64,000 nt of DNA, taken from assembly GCA_016717225.1 (NCBI GenBank), contig JADKGB010000005.1, positions 123,651-187,650 of the forward strand, given 5' to 3'. The DNA comes from Flavobacteriales bacterium. GTDB taxonomy: Bacteria > Bacteroidota > Bacteroidia > Flavobacteriales_F > PHOS-HE28. Position 1 is the first letter of the stretch, and every line of letters starts with the position of its first letter. A program made the position numbers and the translations under genes. The notes under the pieces were generated by a model. That model saw nothing but the letters and a program-made list of their open reading frames with translations. It did not search any database and was not told the DNA's origin. Positions 1-9,266 of this stretch are shown here, piece by piece.

Positions 1-1
1 T

Positions 2-526
2 GTGCAGATCCGTTATACATTTTCACCAAATGGGGGGCTCTGCGATGGAAATCTCGCATGGTACTTTGGTGAACCAGATGAAGAGGTTCTGCTCTTGGAT
101 GCGGGGCAGTGCCATACATCCGAAGTATGGATCACTGAACCTGGCCATCTCCTGGCAGTTCCTTCTAACGCCTACGTGATGGTCCATTTCGAGTTTACCA
201 TTCTTGAATTCGACCCAGGAACGATGATCGGGGACGTTGACCCATATGGGTCTTTGCTCACCGATAAAGTGGTCAGCGGCCTTTCCGTAAACCTCCTGAA
301 CCCCGTGATGGATGACTTGCCGGTTATCATCTCATCTGTCAAGAGCCAAGCGGTTGAGTTGACCCTTTTTTCTGCCAACGGACAAATTGTAAAGCAAAGC
401 ACTCACAGAATTGCGGCTGGGCAGAGCAAGCTTGTTCTACCGCTCCCTGCTCTAGGGCCTGGCCATTACTATTTGCAGTATTCAGCTAAATCAGATCGCG
501 GCACGATACCCGTCGTGAAACTTTGA
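2..526 (+). CDS. C-terminal part of a secreted protein with T9SS sorting domain (5' end cut by window)
   Basis: The frame is open to the left edge of the window, so this is probably the end of a longer gene; the GTG at base 2 is only the first possible codon inside the window. About the last 80 residues look like a type A T9SS C-terminal domain: an NP near its start, a stretch of short beta strands with ELTLFSANGQ, then G-x-Y-x-L-Q, ending PVVKL. Such domains route proteins through the outer membrane by the type IX system and are then removed. The upstream 90 residues match no family I recognise. The gene faces kmo tail to tail, 15 bp apart. Confidence 0.6.
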   Translation: MQIRYTFSPNGGLCDGNLAWYFGEPDEEVLLLDAGQCHTSEVWITEPGHLLAVPSNAYVMVHFEFTILEFDPGTMIGDVDPYGSLLTDKVVSGLSVNLLNPVMDDLPVIISSVKSQAVELTLFSANGQIVKQSTHRIAAGQSKLVLPLPALGPGHYYLQYSAKSDRGTIPVVKL

Positions 527-541
527 AAACGAGGTTGTATC

Positions 542-1957
542 TCAGGGTGCAATGCTCACCAACTCCATCACCCTCCTCTCCACCTCCTCGCTCTCCCACT
601 TCTCCTCGATGCCCGGCATGGCGAGCACTTCTTCCATGATGCGATCATGCCGCAGGCCTTCGCGCCACGCGTCTTTGTACTGGATATCGCTGAACTTCAC
701 CTGGCTGTAAAGCGGCAGCCATTGGTCGGGGTGCTTGGCTTGAAGGTGGCCTTCGATCTTCTTGCGCAGCAGGAACTTCGGGTCGGCCACCAGATCGCGC
801 ATCTCGACGAAGTTGCGCAGTGACAGATCAGCGATGGCATCGCCATTGGGCTTGCGGGCCTTGCCGTATGCAGCGAGCACAGCGGGCCAGTTGTCGTCGC
901 CGAGTTCGTTCAGCAGGTCGTTCAGCACTTTGCAGTCCTCGTATCCTGCGTTCATGCCTTCGCCATAGAACGGAATGATGGCATGTGCCGCGTCGCCGAT
1001 CAAGGCCACCTTGCCGTTGATCGTCCACGGGTTGCAGCGAATGATGGCCAAGGAGCTTTGCGGGTTGCGGAGGTATTGCTCCACGATGTCCGGAACAATG
1101 GTCATCGAATCCGCAAAGTGTTCTTGGAAGAATGCCTTCACCTGGGCTTCGGTCTTCACAGTATCGAATCCGGGAATGCTCTGAGGAGATTCCGGATGGC
1201 CGGGTCCCACGATCTTTGATCGCCCGGCCTCCGGAATGACAGTTGCCGAAGTGTTCGGCATGAACAGAGTGCCGGTGAAACCGCCATCCTGGTTGGCGAG
1301 GCCCATCATCATGAAGTACCGACGCGGCCAGATGTGCAGGCATTGCGGGTCCATCTTCGGCGTGCCATCGGGGTTCGCGGGGAAGGCGACTTCCTTGTAA
1401 TCGTGCTCGATGTACTCCTGGCTGTAGGTGAAGCGGCCTTGCATCATCTTCTGGCGCACCGCGCTGAAAGCACCATCGCTGCCGAAAACGATGTCGGCCT
1501 TCACCGGGGCGCTCTCGCCCGTGATGTCATTGTGGAAGGTGCACGTCGCATTGTCCAGATGAACGTCCGCGCAGCGGTGGTTGAAATGCAACTTCACATT
1601 GGGCAGCTTCTCCGCTTCTGTGAGCAATCGACGGTTCAACTCACCGCGTGACACTGAATGGATCGCGCGGTTGTCGATGCTGTACGGGACACGATTCAGC
1701 TTGCCATCCCGGTCGTGCATCATACGGGCATAAACGGGCACCACGATCTCTTTCACGGCTTCCTCCACACCGGCCGCACGCAGCGATGTCCAGCCGCGAT
1801 GCGACACCACGAGGTTGATACTGCGCCCCGCGTACACATCCGTCGTGCGCGGATCCCCGCGACGCTCGAACACGCTCACGTTGTGCCCGCGCTTCGCCAG
1901 GAAAATGGCGAGCAAGCTGCCCACGAGACCTCCGCCGACGATGGTGATGTTGCTCAT
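542..1957 (-). CDS. kmo: Kynurenine 3-monooxygenase
   Basis: FAD-dependent hydroxylase turning L-kynurenine into 3-hydroxykynurenine with NADPH and O2, part of tryptophan breakdown or de novo NAD synthesis. At 471 aa it has the usual length. The FAD-binding GGGLVG lies at residues 8-13, the DG motif (GSDGAFSAVR) near 161 and the GD motif (LIGDAAHAIIPFYGEG) near 321, all diagnostic of this flavoprotein family. Its ATG overlaps the kynU stop by 4 bp, so the two are translationally coupled and transcribed from the promoter upstream of kynU. No quinolinate genes lie beside it, so whether the pathway feeds NAD synthesis or only degradation cannot be told here. Confidence 0.93.
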   Translation of the reverse strand: MSNITIVGGGLVGSLLAIFLAKRGHNVSVFERRGDPRTTDVYAGRSINLVVSHRGWTSLRAAGVEEAVKEIVVPVYARMMHDRDGKLNRVPYSIDNRAIHSVSRGELNRRLLTEAEKLPNVKLHFNHRCADVHLDNATCTFHNDITGESAPVKADIVFGSDGAFSAVRQKMMQGRFTYSQEYIEHDYKEVAFPANPDGTPKMDPQCLHIWPRRYFMMMGLANQDGGFTGTLFMPNTSATVIPEAGRSKIVGPGHPESPQSIPGFDTVKTEAQVKAFFQEHFADSMTIVPDIVEQYLRNPQSSLAIIRCNPWTINGKVALIGDAAHAIIPFYGEGMNAGYEDCKVLNDLLNELGDDNWPAVLAAYGKARKPNGDAIADLSLRNFVEMRDLVADPKFLLRKKIEGHLQAKHPDQWLPLYSQVKFSDIQYKDAWREGLRHDRIMEEVLAMPGIEEKWESEEVERRVMELVSIAP

Positions 1958-3231
1958 GACTTCAATGCTTCGTTCAGGACCTCACCACAACGGAACACAT
2001 CCTCGAAACTGTTGTACAACGGCACCGGCGCCATGCGGATCACATTCGGTTCGCGCCAGTCGACCACCACTCCGTTCGTGGTGAGCGCATCGAACAGGGC
2101 ACGGCCGTTCTCGCGGATCAGCAGGCTGAGCTGGCAACCGCGCTGCGCGGGGTCGCTCGGCGTGATGATCTCGAAGATGTTCCCGTGTTCGACCGAGACC
2201 TCGTTCAGCACGAGCTTCAGAAAGCCGGTAAGCTGCTCGCTCTTCGCACGCAGCGCATCCATACCGGCCCGATCGAACAGATCCAACGCGGAGCGATGCA
2301 CGGCCATGCTGAAGACGGGTGCATTGCTCAACTGCCAAGCTTCCGCGCTGGGCATTGGCTTGAACTCCGGCTCCATCAGGAAGCGCTCGTTCTTGTCATG
2401 CCCCCACCAACCAGCGAACCGCGGCAGCTTTTCGCGGTGATGCTTCTCGTGGACGAAAGCACCTGCTACACTACCGGGGCCACTATTCAAATATTTGTAG
2501 CTGCACCAGCAGGCGAAGTCCACGTTCCAGTCGTGCATGGCGAGTTTCAAGTTCCCTGCCGCATGTGCGAGGTCGAAACCAACGACAGCACCACCGCGTT
2601 GTCCAGCTTCGGTCAATGTTTTCATATCGAACGCCTGACCGGTCAGGAAGTTCACCCCACCAAAGCATACCAGTGCAAGCTCATCGCCCAGTTCTTCGAT
2701 CTTCTTCACGATGTCCTCCGTGCGCAACGTGTGCTCTCCTGCACGAGGCTTCATCCCGATCACCGTCGTCTTCGGATCGAGGCCGTGGAATTCAGCTTGC
2801 GAATGGAACGCGTAGGTGTCGCTTGGGAATGGTCGCTCTTCGCAAAGGATCTTCGTTCGCTTGCCGCTGGGACGGTAGAATGAGACCATCAAAAGGTGCA
2901 GGTTCGTAGTGAGGCCGTTCATGGCCACCACTTCAGAAGGCTTCGCGCCCACGAGCCGTCCGAGGCTTTCACTGAAGAACTCGTGATACGGATACCACGG
3001 ATTCTTTGCTTGGAAGTGCCCTTCGACGCCGAAGCGTGCCCAATCGTCGAGTTCCTGTTTGATCGCGGCTGCTGCACCCTTGGGCTGCAACCCCAAGGAG
3101 TTACCCGTAAAGTAGATGACCGGCTTGCCATTGTGCTGGGGAAACAGGAACTCTTCGCGGAAAGTGCGCATGGGGTCCTGCTGATCCATGCGTTGCGCGA
3201 AGGCAAGCGAGTTTTCGAACGTTACTGGCAT
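1954..3231 (-). CDS. kynU: Kynureninase
   Basis: PLP-dependent hydrolase cleaving kynurenine or 3-hydroxykynurenine to (hydroxy)anthranilate and alanine. The 425-residue protein has the family motif SYKYLNSGPG with the PLP lysine at about K246, and FTGNSLGLQP near residue 41. The frame stays open 35 codons further upstream, but that extension would run over the divergent hemL start and has no homology-like content, so the ATG at 3231 is chosen. A -7 element TACTTTCG lies 19 bp upstream of it. First gene of a kynU-kmo operon. Confidence 0.93.
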   Translation of the reverse strand: MPVTFENSLAFAQRMDQQDPMRTFREEFLFPQHNGKPVIYFTGNSLGLQPKGAAAAIKQELDDWARFGVEGHFQAKNPWYPYHEFFSESLGRLVGAKPSEVVAMNGLTTNLHLLMVSFYRPSGKRTKILCEERPFPSDTYAFHSQAEFHGLDPKTTVIGMKPRAGEHTLRTEDIVKKIEELGDELALVCFGGVNFLTGQAFDMKTLTEAGQRGGAVVGFDLAHAAGNLKLAMHDWNVDFACWCSYKYLNSGPGSVAGAFVHEKHHREKLPRFAGWWGHDKNERFLMEPEFKPMPSAEAWQLSNAPVFSMAVHRSALDLFDRAGMDALRAKSEQLTGFLKLVLNEVSVEHGNIFEIITPSDPAQRGCQLSLLIRENGRALFDALTTNGVVVDWREPNVIRMAPVPLYNSFEDVFRCGEVLNEALKS

Positions 3232-3249
3232 GTGACTGATCGGAGGCGA

Positions 3250-3257
3250 CGAAAGTA
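3250..3257 (-). promoter_or_regulatory. Probable -7 element of the kynU-kmo promoter
   Basis: On the minus strand the bases read TACTTTCG, 7 of 8 matches to the Bacteroidota -7 consensus TAnnTTTG, 19 bp before the kynU ATG. The same octamer precedes atpD in this window. Confidence 0.5.
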
Positions 3258-3285
3258 GGAGCTTCGCCGTCGCAATTCCCGACCA

Positions 3286-4581
3286 ATGGCCCTGAAGCGA
3301 GAACGAAGCGAACAACTGTTCGAACAAGCCCAGCAACTCTTTCCCGGTGGTGTGAACTCGCCTGTTCGAGCCTTTCGTTCCGTAGGCGGCACTCCGCTGT
3401 TCTTCGCGCGTGGCGAAGGCGCCGAAGTGATCGATGCTGATGGCAACCGCTTCATTGATCTATGCCATAGTTGGGGTCCGTTGATCCTTGGCCATGCGCA
3501 CCAGGCCGTGGTTGAAGCGATCACGCGTACGGCAGCGAAAGGCAGCACGTTCGGCGCTCCGACGGAGGAAGAGAATATGTTGGCTTCATTCGTCATGGAA
3601 CGCATTCCGTTCATTGAGCGGATGCGTTTCGTTAGCAGCGGCACCGAGGCCGTCATGAGCGCCATCCGCCTTGCACGCGGTGCTACAAAACGCGACCTGA
3701 TCATCAAATTCGACGGCTGCTACCACGGGCACTTCGATAGTTTATTGGTGAACGCTGGAAGTGGATTGGCAACGTTCGGCACGTCGTCATCCGCTGGTGT
3801 TCCGGAGGCGCTCGCTCAGCTCACCATGGTGGTGCCGTTGAATGATGAGGAAGCGTTGGAGGCAGCGTTCGCGAAGCATGGTGGTCGGATCGCTGGCGCG
3901 ATCATCGAGCCTGTTCCCGCGAACAATGGGTTGCTACTTCAGGACAAGTCCTTCCTGTTGAAGCTGCGCGAACTCTGCACGAAGCATGGCAGCGTGCTGA
4001 TCTTCGATGAGGTGATCAGCGGCTTCCGCGTGGGCTTCGCCGGATCCTTCTGCACCTATGGCATTACACCCGATCTCGCTACTTACGGCAAGATCATCGG
4101 AGGCGGTATGCCGGTTGGCGCTTACGGCGGAAGACATGACTTGATGAAGCACATCGCGCCCGAAGGCAATGTGTACCAGGCGGGAACACTGAGCGGAAAT
4201 CCGGTGGCTATGGCAGCCGGTCTTGCGCAGGTGAGCGAGTGCGCGAAAGGCGGGTTCTACATGGAATTGGAACGCAAGACCGCATCGCTATGCAACAGCG
4301 TGAACGCACATGCGAAGAGCAAAGGGTATGACTATCACATCGATCACCTCGGCTCGATCTTCTGGGGCTTCTTCGCGCGCGGCGAGCACATCCAACGCGC
4401 CGATGCGATCGACCCGGCCAGCATGAAGAGCTATGCGAAACTGCATGCAGCACTGCTGGAGCGTGGCGTCTACGCAGCGCCCTCTGGATATGAAGTGGGA
4501 TTCATTTCCACCGCGCACACGGATGAGCACATTGCACGGGTCGCCGATACGTTCTGTTCGGCCTTGGATGAAGTCATATGA
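3286..4581 (+). CDS. hemL: Glutamate-1-semialdehyde 2,1-aminomutase
   Basis: PLP enzyme converting glutamate-1-semialdehyde to 5-aminolevulinate, the second step of the C5 route to haem. At 431 aa it has the normal length. It starts with the typical N-terminal FPGGVNSPVRAF (residues 19-30), has SSGTEAVMSAIRLARG (about 117-132), and the PLP lysine in TYGKIIGGGMPVG (K269). It is divergent from kynU with only 54 bp between the starts, so both promoters sit in that gap. Its stop codon directly abuts the stop of the convergent UbiA-like gene, leaving no room for a terminator. Confidence 0.95.
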   Translation: MALKRERSEQLFEQAQQLFPGGVNSPVRAFRSVGGTPLFFARGEGAEVIDADGNRFIDLCHSWGPLILGHAHQAVVEAITRTAAKGSTFGAPTEEENMLASFVMERIPFIERMRFVSSGTEAVMSAIRLARGATKRDLIIKFDGCYHGHFDSLLVNAGSGLATFGTSSSAGVPEALAQLTMVVPLNDEEALEAAFAKHGGRIAGAIIEPVPANNGLLLQDKSFLLKLRELCTKHGSVLIFDEVISGFRVGFAGSFCTYGITPDLATYGKIIGGGMPVGAYGGRHDLMKHIAPEGNVYQAGTLSGNPVAMAAGLAQVSECAKGGFYMELERKTASLCNSVNAHAKSKGYDYHIDHLGSIFWGFFARGEHIQRADAIDPASMKSYAKLHAALLERGVYAAPSGYEVGFISTAHTDEHIARVADTFCSALDEVI

Positions 4582-5442
4582 TCACATTCCCAGCCACATG
4601 CATACAGGAAGAAGGACAAGCACCCCGTCCAACAAAAGACCATAGAAGAGCGGGCCTCGGTGCGGCTTGGCTAAGACAACCAACATTATTGCTACTGCAT
4701 AACCAAGCAGTGCGATCAATCCGGAAGTGGCATAGTCCAGCCCGCGCAAGAACACATGTTCGAAGAGTGCTGTACAGATCAGTAACAAGATGGCAATTGC
4801 TTTAGCGCCGCGAACGCCCAGTAGCTGCGGGATCGTGCGCAATGAAGGCGGATCAAAAGCGGTATCGCGGATATCGAACGCGATCGTGATCGCCATGAAA
4901 AGCGGCAGCCGCATGCACATCATCAGAACGATCTCGGTGGTGCTGTGCCCAACCTCGTCATAGCCCATTGGTACGGCTACCGTGATGGAGACACAAACGA
5001 AGGCGATCAGCAACACCTTCAACCCAGGGACTTGCCGCAAACCGATCGCTTGGCCGTCTTTTCCGGAGAAGGGAGAAACGTACAGCACCGCTACAAACCC
5101 AGCGGGAACAAGCCAGCGGATAATGGGCCATTGAAGCGGCCAGCACAACACAGCCGCCGCCAAACAACAAACAACGGAGAGCACAAGCACCGTCATTCTT
5201 CGCTCACGCACCCACTGGAGATGTTCCGAAGCGATCAAATGCGGATCACGGGAACGCACCCAACGCATGAGGCTGTATGCGGCAACAGTTCCGCAACCAG
5301 CAGCAAGGATGTAACGCCAGAATTCCGGAGCATCCGTCAAAAACTGCCCTATCCACCACACTTGCGCGGCGATCCCCAATGCGAGCCAGAGATGCCCGTA
5401 CACGAGCCATTGAAGAACCGGGTGTCGTAGCGTCCGGCTCAT
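4582..5442 (-). CDS. UbiA-like integral membrane protein (prenyltransferase superfamily, function unknown)
   Basis: 286 aa with about eight hydrophobic segments throughout. The motif FDIRDTAFD (about residues 198-206) matches the second Asp-rich motif (D-x-x-D-x-x-x-D) of UbiA-type aromatic prenyltransferases. The expected first motif, NDxxDxxxD, is not intact: the corresponding loop reads WVRSRDPHLIASEHL. Either the substrate is unusual or the protein has lost transferase activity. Its ATG overlaps the upstream exported protein by 4 bp, so the two form an operon. Convergent with hemL. Confidence 0.6.
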   Translation of the reverse strand: MSRTLRHPVLQWLVYGHLWLALGIAAQVWWIGQFLTDAPEFWRYILAAGCGTVAAYSLMRWVRSRDPHLIASEHLQWVRERRMTVLVLSVVCCLAAAVLCWPLQWPIIRWLVPAGFVAVLYVSPFSGKDGQAIGLRQVPGLKVLLIAFVCVSITVAVPMGYDEVGHSTTEIVLMMCMRLPLFMAITIAFDIRDTAFDPPSLRTIPQLLGVRGAKAIAILLLICTALFEHVFLRGLDYATSGLIALLGYAVAIMLVVLAKPHRGPLFYGLLLDGVLVLLPVCMWLGM

Positions 5443-6068
5443 GGCCAGCCGTCAGGATACTTGGGGTTGATTATCAGTTGCCTTACCGCCAAGCCCACTG
5501 CAACACCAAGTGCTGAGGAGATCAGGCTTTTCACAACACGTTTGGGTCTACCCGCACTACTGTAACCCATGGCGTAAGACGAGTTGCCCTCCAACCCGGG
5601 ATCGCTTATGGAACCGCGTGTTACGTTCACCCTGGGCCACGCCATCAAGCCAGCGTATGCGGGCGGAATGATCAACGAATTCACTTCCAGATCGAGCGCG
5701 ATCACGGTTCCGGCGCCAACCAAAAAACCGCCGAGCATAGGCAGCAAGGGTTTGTATCCCTTCCGCGCATCGCGTTCACCGGCCATGTACCAGCGCATTT
5801 CCGGTATGCTCAGGTCGTTGCCGAAAAGCGTATCCATGAAGTACCAGATCTTCTCGTGGCCCAGACTATCAGTAACGCTGAACACGCCTTCGGTGGGTTC
5901 TTCGCGAAGGATCAACCGGTCCTTCTTGCGCACTTGGTAGCGGATCTCCAGCGTGCTCTGGCCCAACACTTTGCAATCCACCACCTGCCCGTTCATCAGG
6001 TTGATCTTGTCCTGAGCCTGAATATCCAGGATCAAAGGCAGCACTAGAAGCAGAGAAGCGATGCGCAT
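5439..6068 (-). CDS. Exported protein of unknown function
   Basis: 209 aa from the ATG at 6068, which begins a clear signal peptide (MRIASLLLVLPLILDIQAQ). The frame is open 24 codons further, but those residues are not signal-like. After the signal comes INLMNGQVVDCKVLG, a beta-rich start seen in many Bacteroidota exported proteins, then one or two glycine-rich hydrophobic stretches near residues 110-145 and at the C-terminus. Transcribed before, and overlapping by 4 bp, the UbiA-like gene. No function can be assigned. Confidence 0.6.
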   Translation of the reverse strand: MRIASLLLVLPLILDIQAQDKINLMNGQVVDCKVLGQSTLEIRYQVRKKDRLILREEPTEGVFSVTDSLGHEKIWYFMDTLFGNDLSIPEMRWYMAGERDARKGYKPLLPMLGGFLVGAGTVIALDLEVNSLIIPPAYAGLMAWPRVNVTRGSISDPGLEGNSSYAMGYSSAGRPKRVVKSLISSALGVAVGLAVRQLIINPKYPDGWP

Positions 6069-6143
6069 GCGTGCGGCGAAGATGAACAATTCGCATGGGT
6101 TTCTGTTCCTGACACAGCACAGGCTGAAGCGCAGTAGCACTTC

Positions 6144-6151
6144 TATCTTAG
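6144..6151 (+). promoter_or_regulatory. Probable -7 element of the gcvP promoter
   Basis: TATCTTAG, 7 of 8 matches to TAnnTTTG, 24 bp before the gcvP ATG. The region is too short to hold a glycine riboswitch. Confidence 0.45.
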
Positions 6152-6175
6152 CCCACCCTTTTCCAGTACTACGAA

Positions 6176-9046
6176 ATGAACGTGATCACCTATCAAGAGC
6201 GCCACATCGGCCCTAACGCCATCGAGACCTCGGCAATGTTGAAAGCCATTGGTGTGGCTTCGTTGGATGAATTGATCCAACGAACTGTGCCAAAAGGCAT
6301 TCGGTCACCCAAGCCGCTGGACGTGGGTCCCGCTCTCACCGAGCGCGAACACTTGGAGAACATGCGTGCACTCGGCGCGAAGAACAAAGTATTCCGGAGC
6401 TACCTGGGGCTAGGGTATAGCGGCACTGTTTTGCCACCGCCAATTCAACGGAACGTGTTCGAGAATCCGGGCTGGTACACGGCCTACACGCCGTACCAGG
6501 CGGAGATCTCGCAAGGGCGATTGGAGGCCCTGTTGAATTTCCAAACAATGGTGAGCGACCTCACAGGCTTGCCGATCGCGAATGCGTCCTTGTTGGACGA
6601 AAGCACGGCCATCGCTGAGGCTATGCACATGCTGTATGCCGCTCGTCCAAAGGAGTTGGTGAACGCACACACCTTCTTCGCGGACAAGGGTCTGTATCCG
6701 CAGAACATTGATGTGTTGCGCACGCGTTGCGAGCCCATTGGCGTGAAGCTCGTTATAGGCGATGCGAAGGATTTCCCAATGGATGGAAGCGTATTCGGTA
6801 TTGCCATACAGTATCCAGCACTCGACGGATCGGTGAACGACTACCGAGCGACAACCGCAAAGGCGAAAGGCTTGGGCATTCGCGTGGCAGTTTGTGCGGA
6901 TATTCTTTCGCTCGTTGCACTAACACCTCCGGGCGAATGGGGCGCGGATGTTTGCGTGGGTAACAGCCAGCGCTTCGGAGTTCCTATGGGCTACGGTGGA
7001 CCTCACGCTGCGTTCTTCTGCACCACGGACGATTTCAAGCGCGTGTTGCCGGGTCGCATCATTGGTGTAAGTCAAGATCGTCGTGGACGTCGAGGCCTGC
7101 GCATGGCCTTGCAAACACGCGAGCAGCATATCCGCCGCGACAAAGCCACCAGCAACATCTGCACAGCGCAAGCCCTGTTGGCCGTAATGGCCGGCATGTA
7201 CGCGGTGTACCATGGCCCAACCGGATTGAAGCGCATTGCAAGCAACGTGCACGCCCACACACGCAGCATAGCCGAAGGCGCAAAGGCACTCGGCTACGGT
7301 CTGGTGAACGCATCGTTCTTTGATACCATTACCCTTTCCCTTCCGAACGGCACCGCGGCCGACAAGGTGAAGAAAGCAGCAGAGGCACGAAGTATCAACT
7401 TCCGATCTACTGGTGAGCAGGTCAGCATTTCATTGGACGAGACTGTTCGTTCGGGCGATGTGGAGGATGTGATCTCGGCATTGGCTGAAGCCTGTGGCGG
7501 CAAAGCGACCAGCCCTGCGAGCAATGGATCATCCATGGCTGTGCCTGCTGAACTTCAGCGTAAGAGTGAGTTTTTGACACACCCTGTTTTCAATTCGTAC
7601 CACACTGAACTGGAACTGCAGCGCTACATCAAGCGGCTCGAGAACAAGGATTTTTCGTTGATGCACGGTATGATACCCTTGGGTTCGTGTACCATGAAAC
7701 TGAACGCGGCCAGCACCTTGCTTCCACTGAGTTGGCCGGAATGGGCGGGTATCCATCCGTTCGCACCTGTTGAACAAACCGAAGGTTATCAAGCGGTCTT
7801 CGCGGAGTTGAGCGATGCATTGGCGAAAGCGACTGGATTTACAGCCGTAAGTCTTCAACCGAATAGCGGTGCGCAAGGTGAATACGCGGGCTTGCTGGTG
7901 ATACGCGCCTACCACGAATCACGGGGAGACAACCAACGCAACATCGCGTTGATCCCGAGCAGTGCGCACGGCACAAACCCAGCGAGCGCGGTAATGGCCG
8001 GCATGCAGGTGGTGGTGGTGAAAGCGGACGAAGAAGGGCATGTGGATGTGGCCGACTTGAAAGCCAAGGCGGAGCAGCACAAAGACAAACTCAGCTGCTT
8101 GATGGTGACCTACCCCAGCACGCACGGCGTGTTCGAGGAATCCATCAAGGACATTACGAACACGATCCACGCTAACGGCGGCCTTGTGTACATGGATGGT
8201 GCGAACATGAACGCACAAGTTGGATTGACCAGTCCTGGGGATATCGGTGCGGACGTATGCCATTTGAACCTGCACAAGACCTTCGCGATCCCGCACGGTG
8301 GCGGCGGTCCCGGCATGGGGCCCATCTGTGTGAACGACAAGTTGAAGCCATTCCTACCAGGGCATCCGTTGATCAAGACCGGTGGCGAAAAAGCTGTACC
8401 TGCAGTGAGCAGTGCCCCTTGGGGTAGTTCGTTGATCCTGCTGATCAGCTATGGATATATCAAGATGCTCGGAGGTGTTGGCCTCACCGATAGCACCCGC
8501 TATGCGATCCTGAACGCCAACTACATCAAGGCGAAGCTCGAGAAGCATTACCCGATCCTCTACACGGGTAGTGAAGGCATGGTGGCGCACGAGATGATCC
8601 TCGATTGCCGGGAATTCAAGCGGACGGCCGGAATTGAGGTTGGTGACATTGCCAAGCGGTTGATGGACTACGGCTTTCACGCACCCACCGTATCATTCCC
8701 AGTTGCGGAGACGTTGATGGTGGAGCCGACCGAGAGCGAGGCTAAAGCTGAATTGGATCGGTTCATCGAGGCGATGGTGAGCATCCGTCACGAGATCGCG
8801 GATATCGAAAGCGGCAAAGCGGACAAAGCGGACAACCTGCTGAAGATGGCACCGCATACGAGCGATGAGGTGTGCGGCGATACGTGGTCCCATCCGTATG
8901 GTCGCGAGAAAGCGGCCTTCCCTGTTAGCGTGAACAAAGAGTGGAAGTATTGGCCCACCGTGAACCGGGTGGACAATGCATTCGGTGACCGGAACCTGGT
9001 GTGCACGTGCCCACCGATCGAGGCGTACGCTGAACAAGAAGCATAG
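6176..9046 (+). CDS. gcvP: Glycine dehydrogenase (decarboxylating), P protein of the glycine cleavage system
   Basis: PLP enzyme that decarboxylates glycine and passes the aminomethyl group to the lipoyl arm of GcvH. The 956 residues make it the full-length, single-chain form (N- and C-terminal halves fused), as in E. coli. The PLP lysine is K701 in NLHKTFAIPHGGGGPGMG, and the glycine-rich loop follows directly. RHIGP near the N-terminus (residues 9-13) is also typical. The partners gcvT and gcvH are not in the window, so the gene stands alone. Confidence 0.96.
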   Translation: MNVITYQERHIGPNAIETSAMLKAIGVASLDELIQRTVPKGIRSPKPLDVGPALTEREHLENMRALGAKNKVFRSYLGLGYSGTVLPPPIQRNVFENPGWYTAYTPYQAEISQGRLEALLNFQTMVSDLTGLPIANASLLDESTAIAEAMHMLYAARPKELVNAHTFFADKGLYPQNIDVLRTRCEPIGVKLVIGDAKDFPMDGSVFGIAIQYPALDGSVNDYRATTAKAKGLGIRVAVCADILSLVALTPPGEWGADVCVGNSQRFGVPMGYGGPHAAFFCTTDDFKRVLPGRIIGVSQDRRGRRGLRMALQTREQHIRRDKATSNICTAQALLAVMAGMYAVYHGPTGLKRIASNVHAHTRSIAEGAKALGYGLVNASFFDTITLSLPNGTAADKVKKAAEARSINFRSTGEQVSISLDETVRSGDVEDVISALAEACGGKATSPASNGSSMAVPAELQRKSEFLTHPVFNSYHTELELQRYIKRLENKDFSLMHGMIPLGSCTMKLNAASTLLPLSWPEWAGIHPFAPVEQTEGYQAVFAELSDALAKATGFTAVSLQPNSGAQGEYAGLLVIRAYHESRGDNQRNIALIPSSAHGTNPASAVMAGMQVVVVKADEEGHVDVADLKAKAEQHKDKLSCLMVTYPSTHGVFEESIKDITNTIHANGGLVYMDGANMNAQVGLTSPGDIGADVCHLNLHKTFAIPHGGGGPGMGPICVNDKLKPFLPGHPLIKTGGEKAVPAVSSAPWGSSLILLISYGYIKMLGGVGLTDSTRYAILNANYIKAKLEKHYPILYTGSEGMVAHEMILDCREFKRTAGIEVGDIAKRLMDYGFHAPTVSFPVAETLMVEPTESEAKAELDRFIEAMVSIRHEIADIESGKADKADNLLKMAPHTSDEVCGDTWSHPYGREKAAFPVSVNKEWKYWPTVNRVDNAFGDRNLVCTCPPIEAYAEQEA

Positions 9047-9266
9047 GAAAGTCGCGACTCCGGTCCACCACGCGGATCACCGCTTCTCACAGTTCGCTTT
9101 CGTTAACAAGGCAAGCGCATTGCTTTGATAGGTCTATGGTGGTCCCAACCGTTCGCGCGCTTGGTCCCAACGCGTCACATTCCGCTACCACCAAGGGGTT
9201 CAGATCGAACAGCTTCGCTTCCGCAACGGTGATCACACTGCTGCGAAAAACGAAAATCTGTTCGCC

